Below are positions 1 to 10,984 of a stretch of 64,000 bases of DNA, in pieces (positions within the stretch are counted from its first letter, which is position 1; each line of letters starts with the position of its first letter). Under the pieces are notes generated by a model. That model was not told the DNA's origin and made no database searches. It saw only the letters and a program-made list of their open reading frames with translations. This DNA comes from Prionace glauca (lineage: Eukaryota; Chordata; Chondrichthyes; Carcharhiniformes; Carcharhinidae). A program made the position numbers and the translations under genes. Where the stretch lies: positions 19,757,723 to 19,821,722 of the forward strand of contig CM075758.1 of assembly GCA_037974335.1 (NCBI GenBank), given 5' to 3'.

Positions 1-185
1 AGGGAACAGTCTTGCCTGGTGACTGTCGAGCGATGTTCATTCATCCGTTGTCGTAGCGTCTGCATGTTCTCCCCAATGTACCATGCTTCGGGACATCCTT
101 TCTTGCAACGTATCAGGTAGACAATGTTGGCCGAGTTGCAAGGGTATTTACCATGTACCTGGTGGTCAGGTTGGTCTGAGGTTGG
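1..185 (-). mobile_element. Penelope-like element fragment, GIY-YIG endonuclease domain
   Basis: Read on the minus strand, this stretch translates to a cysteine-containing GIY-YIG-type block: NIVYLIRCKKGCPEAWYIGE followed by LRQRMNEHRSTV. The VYLI / WYIGE / LRQRMNEHR spacing is that of the C-terminal endonuclease of Penelope-like retroelements, which cuts target DNA for integration. Only this part is visible; the element is cut by the window start and homology fades near 185. It could also be a GIY-YIG domain of another retroelement class, but the two flanking Cys pairs fit Penelope best. It is a fragment, not a working gene. Confidence 0.7.
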
Positions 186-763
186 TCAGTGGAGTCACCT
201 ACTCCTGAGAGTTGTCTCCTCGCCAGTGGGGTTTAAGCCTGGGGTGGGGGGTGTCAAATCCTGCATTTATCCTGAGATTTATGACACACTTTGCCAGGTT
301 TGTGATGCCGAGTGTGTGATTATGCTGTGGGGGGATTACTGTAATTCAAAAAATACAAATTCATTTGTGTGTATGTCACATTCTATCAATTAACGAGAGA
401 TTCAATTTAAGAATAATGCAGCAGACGCACTTACACCTGCATCAAGATATATTTTAGTTCCTTCAAAGCACTGCGGCTGAAAGGTATTAATGTACAATAA
501 ATGATAAAGTTATTCAGAAGCTGTACATTCAACTGTGTGAAGATTGTTGTTGAGTTAAACAATGTTTGAAAACGAATGAAAAGCTATTTTTGTGTCTCCT
601 CTCCATATTGTACTGAAAGATTACCTGGTTTCTGGTTTTAGACAAACGCTCATCCTTCCTACCTCTTTCCAGCCAGCGGACAGGAATCTCAGATCACAAA
701 TATACATTACATCAACGCTGTCGGCTGTTAAAATCTCTCAGACAAGTTCACAAAGTGGCAAAG
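186..763. other. intergenic stretch with no recognised feature
   Basis: AT-rich sequence with short open frames on both strands, none of which resembles a known family. I see no splice-bounded exon, RNA gene or clear repeat here. Confidence 0.5.
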
Positions 764-1244
764 TGAGGGTTCACCAGGCTGATACCGGAGATGAGGGGGT
801 TAGCTTATGAGGAGACATTGGGTCTGTACTCGTTGGAGTTTAGAAGGATGAGGGGAGATGTCATAGAGACCTATAAGATAATGAAGGAGTTGGATAGGGT
901 AGAGGGAGAGAGATTCTTCCCACTTCAAGGGACAGTAGGACTAAAGGGCACAGCCTCAAAATAAGGTGGGAGGGGGGCAGTTTAGATCGGAGTTGAGGAG
1001 GAACTTCTTCACTCAAAGGATGGTGAATCTGTGCAATTCTTTGCCCGTTGAAGTGGTGGAGGCTGCCTCACTGAATATATTTAAGTCACGGGTAGATAGG
1101 TTTCTGATAGACAGGGGAATTAAGGGGAGAAAGTGGGAAAGTGAAACTGATCCACTTCAGATCAGCCATGATCTTATTGCATGGCGGGGCAGGCTCGAAG
1201 GGCTAGATGGCCCACTCCTGCTCCTATTTCTTATAGATTATAGT
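764..1244 (+). mobile_element. CR1-like LINE 3' fragment, subfamily C
   Basis: The plus strand carries the C-terminal end of a CR1-like ORF2, with the landmark FFTQRMVNLCNSLPVEVVEA and SLNIFKSRVDRFLIDRGIKG, then the 3' UTR ending in GGCTCGAAGGGCTAGATGGC and a CTATTTCTTATAG tail. The frame is broken upstream by a stop near 964. This is the same subfamily as the fragments closing each V module further right, but on the opposite strand. Confidence 0.8.
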
Positions 1245-1497
1245 AGAACCCTACAGTGCAGAAACAGGCCCTTCGGCCCATCGAGTCTGCACCGAACACA
1301 ATCCCACCCAGACCCTATCACCATATCCCTACACATTTACCTGCTAATCCCTCTAACCTACACATCCCAGGACACTAAGGGGCAATTTTAGCATAGCCAA
1401 TGAACCTAACCCGCACATCTTTGGTCTGTGGGAGGAAACCGGAGCACCCGGAGAAAACCCACGCAGACACGAGGAGAATGTGCAAACTCCACACAGT
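1245..1497 (-). mobile_element. V-SINE, 3' part
   Basis: Minus-strand copy of the tRNA-derived SINE seen complete at 3893 and 10509. It holds the 3' tail (AGGCCCTTCGGCCCATCGAG in plus orientation), the body, and part of the V-domain (CTGTGGGAGGAAACC...), then stops inside the V-domain, so the tRNA head is missing. It abuts the CR1 fragment's tail directly, suggesting insertion into or next to it. Confidence 0.85.
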
Positions 1498-2237
1498 TCT
1501 TATGTTCATTTCCCATCCCTTCACAAACACAATATGACTTTTTCAGCTATTTTAACAGAGTAATTTATCCATAAGGCAATGGCAAACAAAAAGAAGATCA
1601 TCACTCCTCTTCCACCTTCCGGAGGAGAAGGTTATTGCAAAAAGATTGAAGATTAAACCGTATAATCCACGTATTTTTGAATTTTAAAAGTTTGTGATGT
1701 TTTTTGAGAGAAGAAATGTGTGGCTAACCTCTGCTGAAATCTGTCTCCCCATCCAAGACAATGTCTGATGCTGAGGGCATTCTTTGAAACAGGTCTGATC
1801 CTAATGGGGACCAAACTTTCAATGTCATTGTGACGGTCTCCAAATCCTGGAATGGGGTGGAAAACTGAAGGTTGCTCCTCTCACTGTTGTCTGATCACAA
1901 GAAGGTGTTACTGATGTGAGGGGTAAGAACAGGGTAGAACAAAGTTACTGCTGGCAGTGGGCTCCTCAGGGGGCGCTGTGCTGAGTGGCTGTATTCCAAG
2001 GAATTTACTCAATCCAGACTTGTCACTGGTTCTGGACAGGTACCTGATGCTGAACAGTGCTTGAATATTGCAAAGTCTGATTTGGGTTTGTTAAAATCCC
2101 GTGAGGCAGATGTCATCCTGAAGAGAGAAAAACAAAACCAGAAAATGTTGGAAAGTCTCAGTTGGTCGGACGGAGAGAGAATAGGGCCAATTTTGCAGTC
2201 TGGGTGACCCTTCATCAGAGGTTTTACTTTTTGTTTC
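1498..2237. other. intergenic stretch; weak interspersed-repeat similarity at 2090-2235
   Basis: No gene recognised. Around 2125-2235 the sequence (AGAAAATGTTGGAAAGTCTC and a following GGGTGACCCTTCATCAGAGG) resembles the dispersed repeat also seen at 10410-10500 and in remnant form in every V module. The rest shows nothing supportable. Confidence 0.45.
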
Positions 2238-2699
2238 TGAGATAGAACATAGAACATTACAGCGCAGAACAGGCCCTTCGGCCCACGATGTTGCGCCGAC
2301 CAGTTACAAAACAATAACCCACTAGCCTAAACCAATCCCTTTTCGTCCATAAACCTATCCACAGATTTCTTAAACGCCCCCAAACTAGGCGCATTTACAA
2401 CTGCAGCTGGCAGGGCATTCCAGTCCCTCACCACCCTCTGGGTAAAGAATCTACCCCTGACATCAGTCCTATAACTACCCCCCCCCCCCTTAATTTAAAG
2501 TCGTGCCCCCTCGTGCCAGCCTTCTCAATCCTAGGAAAAAGGCTATCACTTTCTACCCTGTCTAAACCTCTAATCATCTTATATGTTTCAATAAGGGCCC
2601 CTCTTAGCCGCCTTCTTTCCAGCGAAAACAACCCCAAATCTCTCAGTCTCTCCTCATAGGATCTCCCCTCCATACCAGGCAACATCCTGGTAAACCTCC

Positions 2700-3892
2700 T
2701 CTGCACCCTCTCCAAATCCTCCACATCCTTCCTGTAATGTGGGGACCAGAACTGCACATAAAACTCCAAGTGCGGCCGCACCAGAGTTGTGTACAGTTGC
2801 ATCATGACGCTGCGATTCCTAAATTCTATTCGCCTACCAATAAACGCCAAGACACCATATGCCTTCTTAACAACCTTATCTACCTGGTTCCCAACTTTCA
2901 GAATATACGTACACATACACCTATATCCATCTGCTCCTCCACACTATTCAAAGTCCTCCCGTTAACCCTATACTCAACACATCTCTTATTCCTACCGAAA
3001 TGAATTACCTCACACTTCTCCACATTAAATTCCATCCGCCACCTCGCAGCCCAGCTCTGCAACCTTTCTAAGTCACCCTGTAAACTATGACACCCTTCCT
3101 CACAATCTACCACACCTCCTACTTTGGTGTCATCAGTAAACTTACTAATCCACCCAACTATAACCTCATCCAGATCATTAATAAAAATTACAAACAGCAG
3201 TGGCCCCAAAACAGATCCCTGAGGCACACCACTCGTAACCGAACTCCATGACGAATATTTACCATCAACCACCACCCTCTGTCTCCTATCTGCTAGCCAA
3301 TCCCTGATCCAATTACCTAGATCACACCCAATCCCATAGATCTGCATTTTCTGAAGAACCCTACCATGGTGAACCTTATCAAATGCCTTGCTAAAGTCCA
3401 TATACACCACATCAACTCCCTTAACCCTATCCACCTCTTTGGTCACTTTCTCAAAGAACTCGATAAGGTTAGTAAGGCACGACCTACCCGCTACAAAACC
3501 ATGCTGACTGTCTTTGATCAACTCATTACTTTCCAAATAACTATAAATCCTGTCTCTAATAATCCTTTCCAAAACCTTACCCGCCACAGATGTAAGACTC
3601 ACCGGTCTATAATTCCCAGGGAAGACTCTTCTCCCCTTCTTAAACAATGAGACAACATTTCCTGTCCTCCAATCTTCTGGTATTATACCAGAGACTAACG
3701 ACGACCTGAAGATCAGAGCCAGAGGCTCCGCAATCACCTCTCTTGCCTCCCAAAGAATCCTAGGGTAAATCCTATCCGGACCAGGGGACTTATCTATTTT
3801 CAAACCCTCTAAAATATCCAGCACATCCCCCGTATCAACTGCAATACTATCTATTTTACATCCCTGCACCCCAGTGTCCTCCTCAGCTACCG
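2700..3892 (-). pseudogene. CR1 ORF2 reverse-transcriptase remnant
   Basis: Continuation of ORF2 left of the SINE insertion. Visible RT blocks are KSPGPDRIYPRILWEA, NYRPVSLTSVAGK, VVYMDFSKAFDKV (motif A), SGVPQGSVLGPLLFVIFIND (motif B) and FTDDTKVGG (motif C). Motif C has Thr where FADD is usual; both aspartates remain. The frame closes near 2900 and the C-terminal part continues in another frame to about 2428. Upstream it is interrupted by the SINE cluster at 3893. Confidence 0.85.
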
Positions 3893-4232
3893 TGGGGCGG
3901 CACGGTAGCACAGTGGTTAGCACTGCTGCTTCACAGCTCCAGGGTCCTGGGTTCGATTCCCGGCTCGGGTCACTGCCTGAGTGGAGGTTGCACATTCTCC
4001 TCGTGTCTGCGTGGGTTTTCTCCGGGTGATCCGGTTTCCTCCCACAGTCCAAAGATGTGCGGGTTAGGTTCATTGGCTATGCTAAAATTGCCCTTAGTGT
4101 CCTGGGATGTGTAGGTTAGAGGGATTAGCAGGTAAAATGTGTAGGGATATGGGGATAGGGTCTGGGTGGGATTGTGTTCGGTGCAGACTCGATGGGCCGA
4201 AGGGCCTGTTTCTGCACTGTAGGGTTCTATGC
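3893..4232 (+). mobile_element. V-SINE, full length, inserted in CR1 ORF2
   Basis: Complete SINE. The tRNA-like head has an A box (TAGCACAGTGGTTAGCAC) and a B box (GGTTCGATTCC), followed by the V-domain (TTTGCACATTCTCCTCGTGT through CCACAGTCCAAAGATGTGCG), a body, and a 3' tail ATGGGCCGAAGGGCCTGTTT ending in GGTTCTATG. V-SINEs with this central domain are known from sharks, lampreys and fish (the shark HE1 family is one). It is transcribed by RNA polymerase III from its internal boxes and moved by a partner LINE. Confidence 0.9.
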
Positions 4233-4335
4233 TGGTTCTATATGCAGGGTAGAATAGGTGTAGGGTGCTGTGGCGGCGCGGGCTCGTTGGGCCGAAGGGC
4301 CTGTTTCCCGTGCTGAGTTGTTCTTTGTTCTTTGT
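4233..4335 (+). mobile_element. SINE 3' tail of a second type, adjacent to the V-SINE
   Basis: About 100 bp with GGGCTCGTTGGGCCGAAGGG and a TTCTTTGTTC repeat tail. The same tail, inverted, occurs at 8870-8935. It marks a different SINE or LINE subfamily; with the V-SINE next to it, the two form a compound insertion in the LINE at 2238-6908. Confidence 0.65.
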
Positions 4336-5560
4336 TCTTCATTCCTGTCCCCTTGCGTGAACACCGAAGAGAAATATTGGTTCAATGCCTCTCCAATCTC
4401 CTCCGGTTCCACACACAACTTCCCTCTACTGTCTGTAACTGGCCCTAATCTTGTCCTAACCAACCTTCTGTTCTTGACATACCTGTAAAACGCCTTAGGG
4501 TTCTCCTTAATTCTATCAGCCAGAGTCATCTCATGTCCTCTTTTAGCCCTTCTTAACTCCCTCTTCAACTCCCTCCTAGCCAATCTAAAACGTTCTAATG
4601 CACTACCTGAGCCCCCAAGACTCATCCGAACATAAGCCTCCTTTTTCTTCCTAACCAACGAATCAACTTTTTTAGTGCACAACGGTTCCCTGGGCCTACC
4701 AAATCTTCCTTGCCTGACAGGGATATACCTATCACAGACACGCAATAGCTGCTCCTTGAAAAATCTCCACATCACGGATGTTCCCAGTCCCTGTAATCTC
4801 CTAGTCCAACCAATGCTTCCTAATTCTCTCCTAATAGCCTCATAATTACCCTTCCCCCAGCTGAAACTACTGACCCGAGGTTCATGCCTATCCCTTTCCA
4901 TCACTATGGTGAACGTAATCGAATTGTGGTCACTATCCCCAAAATGCACACCAACTTCCAAGTCTAGCACCTGGTCTGGCTCATTACCCAGCACCAAATC
5001 CAATATAGCCTCACCTCTAGTCGGCCTATCTACATACTGAGTCAAAAAACCTTCCTGCACACTTTGAACAAAAACTGACCCCTCTAACGAGCTAGAGCTA
5101 TAGCAATTCCAATCAACATGAGTAAAGTTAAAGTCACCCATAACAACTACCCTATTACTTTCACTCCTAACAAGGATCGTCTCCGCAATCCTTTCCTCAA
5201 CCTCTGTAGAACTTTTAGGAGGTGTATAAAAGACTCCCAAAAGGGTGACCTCGCCTCTCCTATTTCTAATCTCCGCCCATACTACCTCAACAGACAAGTC
5301 CTCATCAAAGTTCCTCTCTGACACTGTGATACAGTCCTTGACCAATAATGCTACCCCACCCCCCCCCCCCTTCTACCTCCTTCTCTACTCCGACTAAAGC
5401 ATTTGTACCCCAGGACCTGCAACATCCATTCCTGACCCTGCTCTATCCAAGTCTCTGAAATAGCCACAACATCAAAATCCCAGGTACTGGTCCACGCTGC
5501 AAGTTCATCCACTTTATTGCGTATACTCCTCGCATTAAAGTATACGCATTTCAACCCTGC
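4336..5560 (-). pseudogene. CR1 ORF2 endonuclease region remnant
   Basis: Apurinic-type endonuclease part of ORF2, in two frames (5351-5554 and 4336-5345). The first holds YFNARSIRNKVDELAAW and ISETW, the conserved N-terminal motifs; the second holds VVVMGDFNFTHVDWN and GDSDHNSITF, the GDxN and SDHN catalytic blocks, then the linker that leads to the reverse transcriptase. A frame change at a poly-C run near 5358 separates the parts. The catalytic SDHN box is still spelled correctly. Confidence 0.8.
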
Positions 5561-5942
5561 TCCGCCCCACCCCCATAATGCCGTGCATTGCAGTCCCCAT
5601 CTATGCCCCCCTCACTTTCACCCCCTCTACTCAGGATCTCACCGCCTCCCCCCCTCTGAATCAGTTTAAACCACTCCGCATAACCTTCACAAATTTACCC
5701 CCCAGGATATTTGTTTCCCTCTGATTCAGGTGTTCCCCATCCCTCTTATAGAGGTCCCACCTTCCCCATAACGAGCCCCAGTTGCTCAAGTACTTGAACC
5801 CCTCCCTCCTGCACCATCCCCTCAGCCACGAGTTGAAACTTTCCCTCTCTCTATTCCTCTCTAATCTATCCCGGGGCACAGGCAAGAGTCCAGAGATAAC
5901 CATTCTGTCTGACCTGGCCTTCAGCTTCCACCCCCAACTTCA

Positions 5943-6553
5943 TTAATCTCTGCTTAATATCCCCTTCCTTAACCTCCCTCTATCATGCGTCCCCACATGA
6001 ACTATAACTTGGGGTTGATCTCCCTCTCCCCTGAGAGTCTTGAATATCCTCTCTGATACATCCCGGACCCCAGCCCCTGGTAGGCAACACACCAGCCCTG
6101 AGTCCCTACCATTACTACCGACTCTCCTATCCGTCCTAATCTTTTGCAACCCCTAACCACCTGAGCTTTTACAATAGGCTCACCCCCAGAGACCTGCTCC
6201 CTTTGGCTATCCCCAGTTGATTCCTCCTCAACTGTAGCCTCCAGGACCGAAAACCGATTTTGGAGGGGAACAGCCCCAGGGGATTGTCCCACCACATTCT
6301 TCTGTCCTCTCCTCGTGGCAGTGACCGAAGACTGGTTTCTAGGAGTGACTAACTCCTTATAACTCCTATCAATGTCCACCTCTGCATCCCGAATTTTGCG
6401 GAGTTCCTCTACTTCCACCTCCAACTCCTTTACACGCTCCTCCAGAAGCGGCAATCTAACACACTTCTTACAAGTAAAATCCCCTGAAACACTACTGGAG
6501 TCCCTCACCACATACATCCCACAGGAGATGCAGCACACTGCCTGAACTGCCAT
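5943..6553 (-). pseudogene. CR1 ORF1 protein remnant (Cys-rich finger, coiled coil, esterase-like block)
   Basis: ORF1 of the LINE above, opening with MAVQAVCCISCGMYVV at 6553. It shows two CxxC pairs (CISC and CKKC) about 20 residues apart, resembling the PHD-like finger of CR1 ORF1, then a charged heptad stretch (LLEERVKELEVEVEELRKI) likely to form a coiled coil. The end lies in another frame (5943-6149), where VIVHVGTHD matches the VHVGTND block of the SGNH-esterase domain described in CR1 ORF1 proteins. The frame change between the two parts and the N-to-H change at the esterase block say this copy is inactive. Confidence 0.7.
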
Positions 6554-6908
6554 CCCTGAAACAATTACCAGCAGAAAAAATAAAAAAAATATTAAAAAGA
6601 AAACTTACCCACACTTATAATTTAGGTTAGAGGAGGTGGGAGGGTGGGATTCTCTACCAGTGTAGAGAATCGGGTATCCTTTCTACACTAATTTATAGGG
6701 TTAGGGGTCCGGAAAAAAAACTACAACTCCCGGTAAGCGTCCTAGTGACGACTTCCGGTTTCTAACTAATTTTTAAAAACCCGCTGAAACTCGCAACTTT
6801 AAAACTAAAAATAAAAGTTAAACAGTATAAACAGAAAAAATATATACCTTCTTGCTGCCTCCTCTGATGCCCAAAAATCGCTGCCTCTCGACTCTGCTCG
6901 CCAGAAAC

Positions 6909-7382
6909 AATGTGGATGTGATACATTCATCAGCCCGTCCCAATCCAACCACAGCCAATTCCTATTCAGTGACCTGAGCTGATATGGAAGGTGGTCAATA
7001 ATTGGGAATGGCCAACGCTGGAATGGGTCATCTCCTGGGGGGCCAGGGTCTTTGGGCAAGAAATGTGTTTACAAAAGTGTGAACAATGTTCAATACTGGG
7101 GATAGGTGAAGTGGCAAACATGAGCATTATTTGAAAGAGCGTGCACTCTGGAGGAGGGGGCCATCAATCTGTTTTCTTTTCCTACCAGAAGGGATTTCGT
7201 CAAGCTGTGTCTGAGTCAGCTAACGGCTAGTCCTAGGGAAAGTGTTATTACTGGTGGGATCTGATAACTGGGATGGAAAGGGAAATAATTCTGACCTCAA
7301 AGCCACAGTGACTGTGTGTTCTTATGGCTCCAGTGGGCAGGCATCTGATGGGTGATTTACAATCTCCTTTCTCTTCCTATAG
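6909..7382. other. sequence between the LINE and the GPCR exon (intron side)
   Basis: No separate gene recognised. The last part is probably the intron in front of the GPCR exon: a pyrimidine-rich run (TTTCTCTTCCTATAG) ends at 7382 as a splice acceptor. Confidence 0.5.
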
Positions 7383-8290
7383 CCAATGTGCTGGGAATCG
7401 TGATTCTCTCCCGGGGAAAATGTGACCTCTCCAAATGCACCACACTCTATCTTGTATCTATGGCAATGGCGGATCTACTGGTCATTATTACTCACGTCAT
7501 ACTGACTCACATCAATTATTATTACTTCCCACCATCTTTCCTGGACATCACCCCTCTGTGTAGTGCCCGCATTGTCTTGATCAATGCGGCCACAGACTGT
7601 TCAGTCTGGTTCACCGTCATTTTCTCATTTGATCGATTTGTGACTATCTGTTGCCAGGATCTGAAAAGGAATTTTTGCACCAGAAAAACCGCAACTTTGA
7701 TTCTTGAAACAACATGCATCCTGCTCTGTTTACAGAACATCCCTTTTTATTTTGCATATGAACCTGGAGAGATAATCAACAATGTGTTGTGGTATTGTAA
7801 TATAAAGCCAGACTATTTTACTGATCCGATTTGGGTGGGATTAGACTGGTTTGATACAATTTTAACACCATTAGTTCCATTTACCTTAGTTCTGCTGCTC
7901 AACTCTCTGACAGTCAGACACATTTTAGTGGCCAGTCGAGTCCGTAAAGGTCTGAGGTCTCAGAGCAACAGAGGGAATTACACTGACCCGGAAATGGAGA
8001 GCAGAAGGAAGTCTGTGATACTACTCTTCACTATATCTGGCAGCTTCATACTTCTGTGGTTGGTGACTGTTATAGAGTTCTTCTATTATACCATTGCTGG
8101 AAAAAACACAAGAGGTTACACCAATCCTGAATTGATTTTTCAGCAAGTTGGATTCATGCTGCGTAATTTGAGTTGCTGCACAAACACATTTATTTATGGA
8201 ATGACCCAATCCAAATTCAGGGAACAGCTCTGGAATGCAGTGAAATATCCGGTTACAATTGTTCAGTTAATGACTAAACATAACAACTGA
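7383..8290 (+). CDS. GPR139-like class A G-protein coupled receptor, last exon
   Basis: A 302-codon exon encodes most of a rhodopsin-family receptor at the cell surface. It begins after a splice acceptor at 7381-7382 (phase 1), with the Asn of TM1 in ANVLGIVILSRGKC. Next come TM2 (YLVSMAMADLLVIITHVIL, with the conserved Asp), TM3 starting at the conserved Cys of PLCSARIVL and ending in SVWFTVIFSFDRFVTI (DRF in place of DRY), TM4, an extracellular loop 2 with Cys (WYCNI), TM5, TM6, and TM7 with NTFIY in place of NPxxY, then KFREQL. SVWF...FDRFVTICCQ is typical of the GPR139/GPR142 group, usually a two-exon gene in fish. The frame is intact to a TGA at 8288. The short first exon (start Met and rest of TM1) was not found in the window. 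The in-frame ATG at 7352 lies in the intron and is unlikely to be the start. Confidence 0.85.
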
Positions 8291-8499
8291 GAAAGTCACA
8301 TAGGTGATCCCAGTGCTTTGAGTGGAAGAGTGAAAAAAAAACCACTCAAATCCCCAATCTGCAAACGGAAATGAACAGTGCCATTTCAGGCCGGACCGGA
8401 CTTCAGCCTTATCCTCCATTTGTTTCAGGTTCAACCCACGGGGGAGCCCCACATTGATTTAACATTATTTTAGAGACACCATGGAATTTTTGCAATCCC

Positions 8500-8870
8500 A
8501 GTGAAACATAGAAGGGGGCGAAGGCCACTAGTCCCTATGAGTCTGTTCCACTATGTAACACGATCATGCCTGAACATCCAACTTAACAGCCTAATCTTGC
8601 TTTTCCCCATAACCTTTGATCCCATTTGCCCCAAGTGGTATATCCAGACGCCTCGTAAATACGTTCAAAGTTTTGGCATCAGCTCCTTCCTGTGACAATG
8701 AATTCCATAGGATCACCACAATTGGGTAAAAAAGAAAATGCCTCTTCACCTCTGCCCTAAATGGTTTACTCTGGATCCTGAGACTGTGCCCCTTGGTTCT
8801 GGACTCTCCCACTATGGAGAATATCCTTCCTGCATCTACCCTGTATGCCCTATTAGAATTTTATCTGTCA
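8500..8870 (-). mobile_element. old CR1-like LINE 3' fragment
   Basis: The minus strand reads like an aged ORF2 C-terminus (GHSLRIQSKPFRAEVKRHFL, then LWNSL and LNVFTRRLD...GIKGYG), parallel to subfamily C but more diverged. It ends at the SINE tail that follows. Confidence 0.6.
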
Positions 8871-9150
8871 AAGAACAAAGAACAACACAGTACAGGAAAC
8901 AGGCCCTTCGGCCCAACGAGCCCGCGCCGCCATCTTAACAATGTGATTTTCCTCCTCCACCCTTGACCCCGTGTCTATGCTCATGGTACCCCCATTGGAA
9001 ACCAGATTAAGGGGAGAATAATTTAGGGACAATTTGGTACACCAATGAGCCTAACAGCATATCTTTGGGGTGTGGGAGGAAACCGGAGCACCCAGAGGAA
9101 ACCCACGCAAGCACGGGGAGAATGTGCAAACTCCCACACAGACAATGGCC
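8871..9150 (-). mobile_element. V-SINE variant with TTCTTTG tail
   Basis: In plus orientation the segment starts with CAAAGAACAAAGAACAACAC and AGGCCCTTCGGCCCAACGAG, and further on has the inverted V-domain (GTGGGAGGAAACCGGAGCAC through GAATGTGCAAACTCC). The body is diverged and shortened, and the tRNA head is absent or too worn to see. Confidence 0.7.
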
Positions 9151-10096
9151 CAAATCCATGTGTCTGCACAGCAAACAGTGATAGTCACTGAGCTGTCGTG
9201 GTGCCCATCTGCTGGTCCAGCTTTAAGCGTACACAAACTCTCGAAACACCCAAGAGCAGCCCACGCACGACCCACCGTGTCTCTACGTGATCCCCCCATA
9301 TTTGTCTGAACTCCAGTGAAAATTAATCTGAACATATCTGACAATTCAAAATATTAATGTTCTGTATTTTCCACGTCCTGCAAAAAATAAATATCGTTTC
9401 ATCTGCATGAGCTGTTGCTGTTCAAGGAATATAATTAATTTTCTGCTGTTATGAAAACGGGTGGATTAAAACTTCTCAGACGAACGTCATTACATTACAA
9501 CCCTTCTTGTATTTAAATTTAACAAGCTCGAGACTCACGTCTATTTCACAATCTCTTGTTCTAAACTCTATTTGCCACCACCACGTTCGTTTTCCTCGTG
9601 CCAATTTGGTCAGGAATACAGTTTTGGAACAGACAATATCGCCCTTAACGTCTGCCGCCAAATTCTGATGGAAAAGCTGTGCCATACACCCGTTCCTGGG
9701 CAATATTTTAGTCCCAATGCATGGAGAGGTGTGCTGAATGTGCGCCAAGAATAGACATCAGCTTCCTCAAGTTGTCGGGATCGAAACACGGCACTGAAAT
9801 AACTCAAAGAAAAGCCCCGAATGTGTGTCGTTGTACCGATGGTGTGCGAATATTTACAGTGATTTATTTGCACAATTTTATTCTGCTTTAGCTGCAGTGA
9901 ATAGAGGGAGCAAACTTCCTTTTTTGTCATAATTCAGGCCCAAACCTCTGTCGTGGTTCTACAAATCCCACATGGATGATAGGTTTTGTACTTGACGTTG
10001 GCTCGGGTTAGCATTGGATTCTTAAATACAGGTAGAATTCAAATGACCAACAAAGGTGATTTTATCAAGTGAAATTTAATTAAGTATACAGTCAAC
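9151..10096. other. intergenic stretch with no recognised feature
   Basis: Short antisense and sense frames only, none with a recognisable motif. No splice-bounded exon is evident. It forms the left border of the V-segment cluster. Confidence 0.45.
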
Positions 10097-10119
10097 ATGT
10101 ACAGAAAGGTATTAACAAT

Positions 10120-10268
10120 ATTCTACTCTGCTGGGGCTGCAGCTGATGTTACAAGTTACACATCCGAGTCTTTTGAGTCCAGGAGACTCAGTCAAACCTC
10201 GTTCACTCTGAACATCACCGCCGTCGCCCCATCTTACGCCGCTGTCTACTTCTGCGCTTGTAGTGTGG
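10120..10268 (+). pseudogene. V1 family TCR V segment, 5'-truncated (copy A)
   Basis: Only the 3' half of a V exon remains: from the CDR2 region (FYSAGAAADVTSYTSESFES) through FR3 (TSFTLNITAVAPSYAAVYFC) to the germline CDR3 start CACSV. The leader, FR1 and CDR1 are gone; upstream sequence from about 10119 leftward does not match the other copies. A normal 23-RSS follows at 10269. It is the most diverged V1 copy (for example ESFESRRLSQ where others have ESMEAERPSQ), so it is probably the oldest duplicate. It could serve only as a recombination substrate. Confidence 0.85.
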
Positions 10269-10307
10269 CACAGCGTTTGAGAAAGCGGGTGGACAGCGAC
10301 AAAAACC
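10269..10307 (+). other. 23-RSS of copy A
   Basis: Heptamer CACAGCG, spacer 10276-10298 (23 bp), nonamer ACAAAAACC (perfect consensus). Confidence 0.9.
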
Positions 10308-10508
10308 CTCCAGGTTATAAAATCGCCTGCCCCGGATTCATTCTCAGACACGAGGTGGTAACAATGGATTGAGATCAATGCCGAACACTGCGGGTGCTGG
10401 AATCTGAGACAGAAACTAGAAAATGCTGGAAAATCTCAACTGACCGCATCCGTGGAGACAGAATGGAGCCGAGGCTTCGAGTCTGGATGACCCTCCCTCA
10501 GATCTTTG
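10308..10508 (+). repeat. V1 downstream flank plus dispersed repeat
   Basis: The flank after the RSS (AGGTTATAAAATCGCCTGCC) matches the uninterrupted flanks at 19338 and 58140: there is no LINE here. From about 10373 it carries the AGATCAATGCC...GCTGGAAAAT repeat, present also in the derived V1 modules but absent from the 19 kb and 58 kb modules. Confidence 0.7.
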
Positions 10509-10852
10509 GGGGCGGCACGGTGGCACATTGGGTTAGCACTACTGCTTCACAACTTCAGGGAGCTGGGTTCGATTCCCAGCTCGGGTCACTGTCGGTGTGT
10601 TGTTTGCACATTCTCCTCGTGTCTGCGTGGGTTTCCTCCGGGTGCTCAGGTTTCCTCCCACAGTCCAAAGATGTGCGGGTTATGTTGATTGGCCGTGCTA
10701 AGAAATTGCCCCTTAGTGTCCTGCGATGTGTAGGTTAGAGGGATTAGTGGATAAATGTGTAGGGATATGGGGTTAGGGCGTGGGTGGGATTGTGGTCGGT
10801 GCAGGCTCGATAGGCCGAATGGCCTCTTTCCGTACTGTTGGAGTCCTGTGAT
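10509..10852 (+). mobile_element. V-SINE, full length
   Basis: Complete head-to-tail SINE: A box (TGGCACATTGGGTTAGCAC), B box (GGTTCGATTCC), V-domain, and a tail with CTCGATAGGCCGAATGGCCT. Several substitutions from the copies at 3893 and 30696 indicate greater age. Confidence 0.9.
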
Positions 10853-10984
10853 TTCCATGAAGCCAAGGAAAATAGAACAAGATTTCAGGGCAGCAAGAGT
10901 GTTGGGGTAAGGGGAATGGGGGTAATGTTGGGGTGGGGTATCTGGTTTCTGAATTAATTACTTCCCACATTTCAGATCAGTGAT

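Larger units (their letters stand above)
2238..6908 (-). mobile_element. CR1-like LINE, near full length, decayed (subfamily B)
   Basis: From right to left on the minus strand: a 5' UTR (about 6560-6908), ORF1, ORF2 endonuclease, ORF2 reverse transcriptase, and a 3' UTR ending at 2240-2300 with GGGCCGAAGGGCCTGTTCTG and a TTCTATG tail. Without the inserted SINEs it is about 4.2-4.3 kb, the usual size for CR1. ORF2 is split into several frames, so it is dead. Subfamily B is defined by the C-terminal residues around VVIGLMSGVDSLPRGW and its 3' UTR, and recurs at 19904 and 58710. The 5' limit is a judgement from loss of the GC-rich UTR pattern. Confidence 0.85.

Noticed and set aside
9476-9930. 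Overlapping minus-strand frames at 9.5-9.9 kb
   Set aside because: No domain, no splice context, no second copy for comparison; most likely chance.
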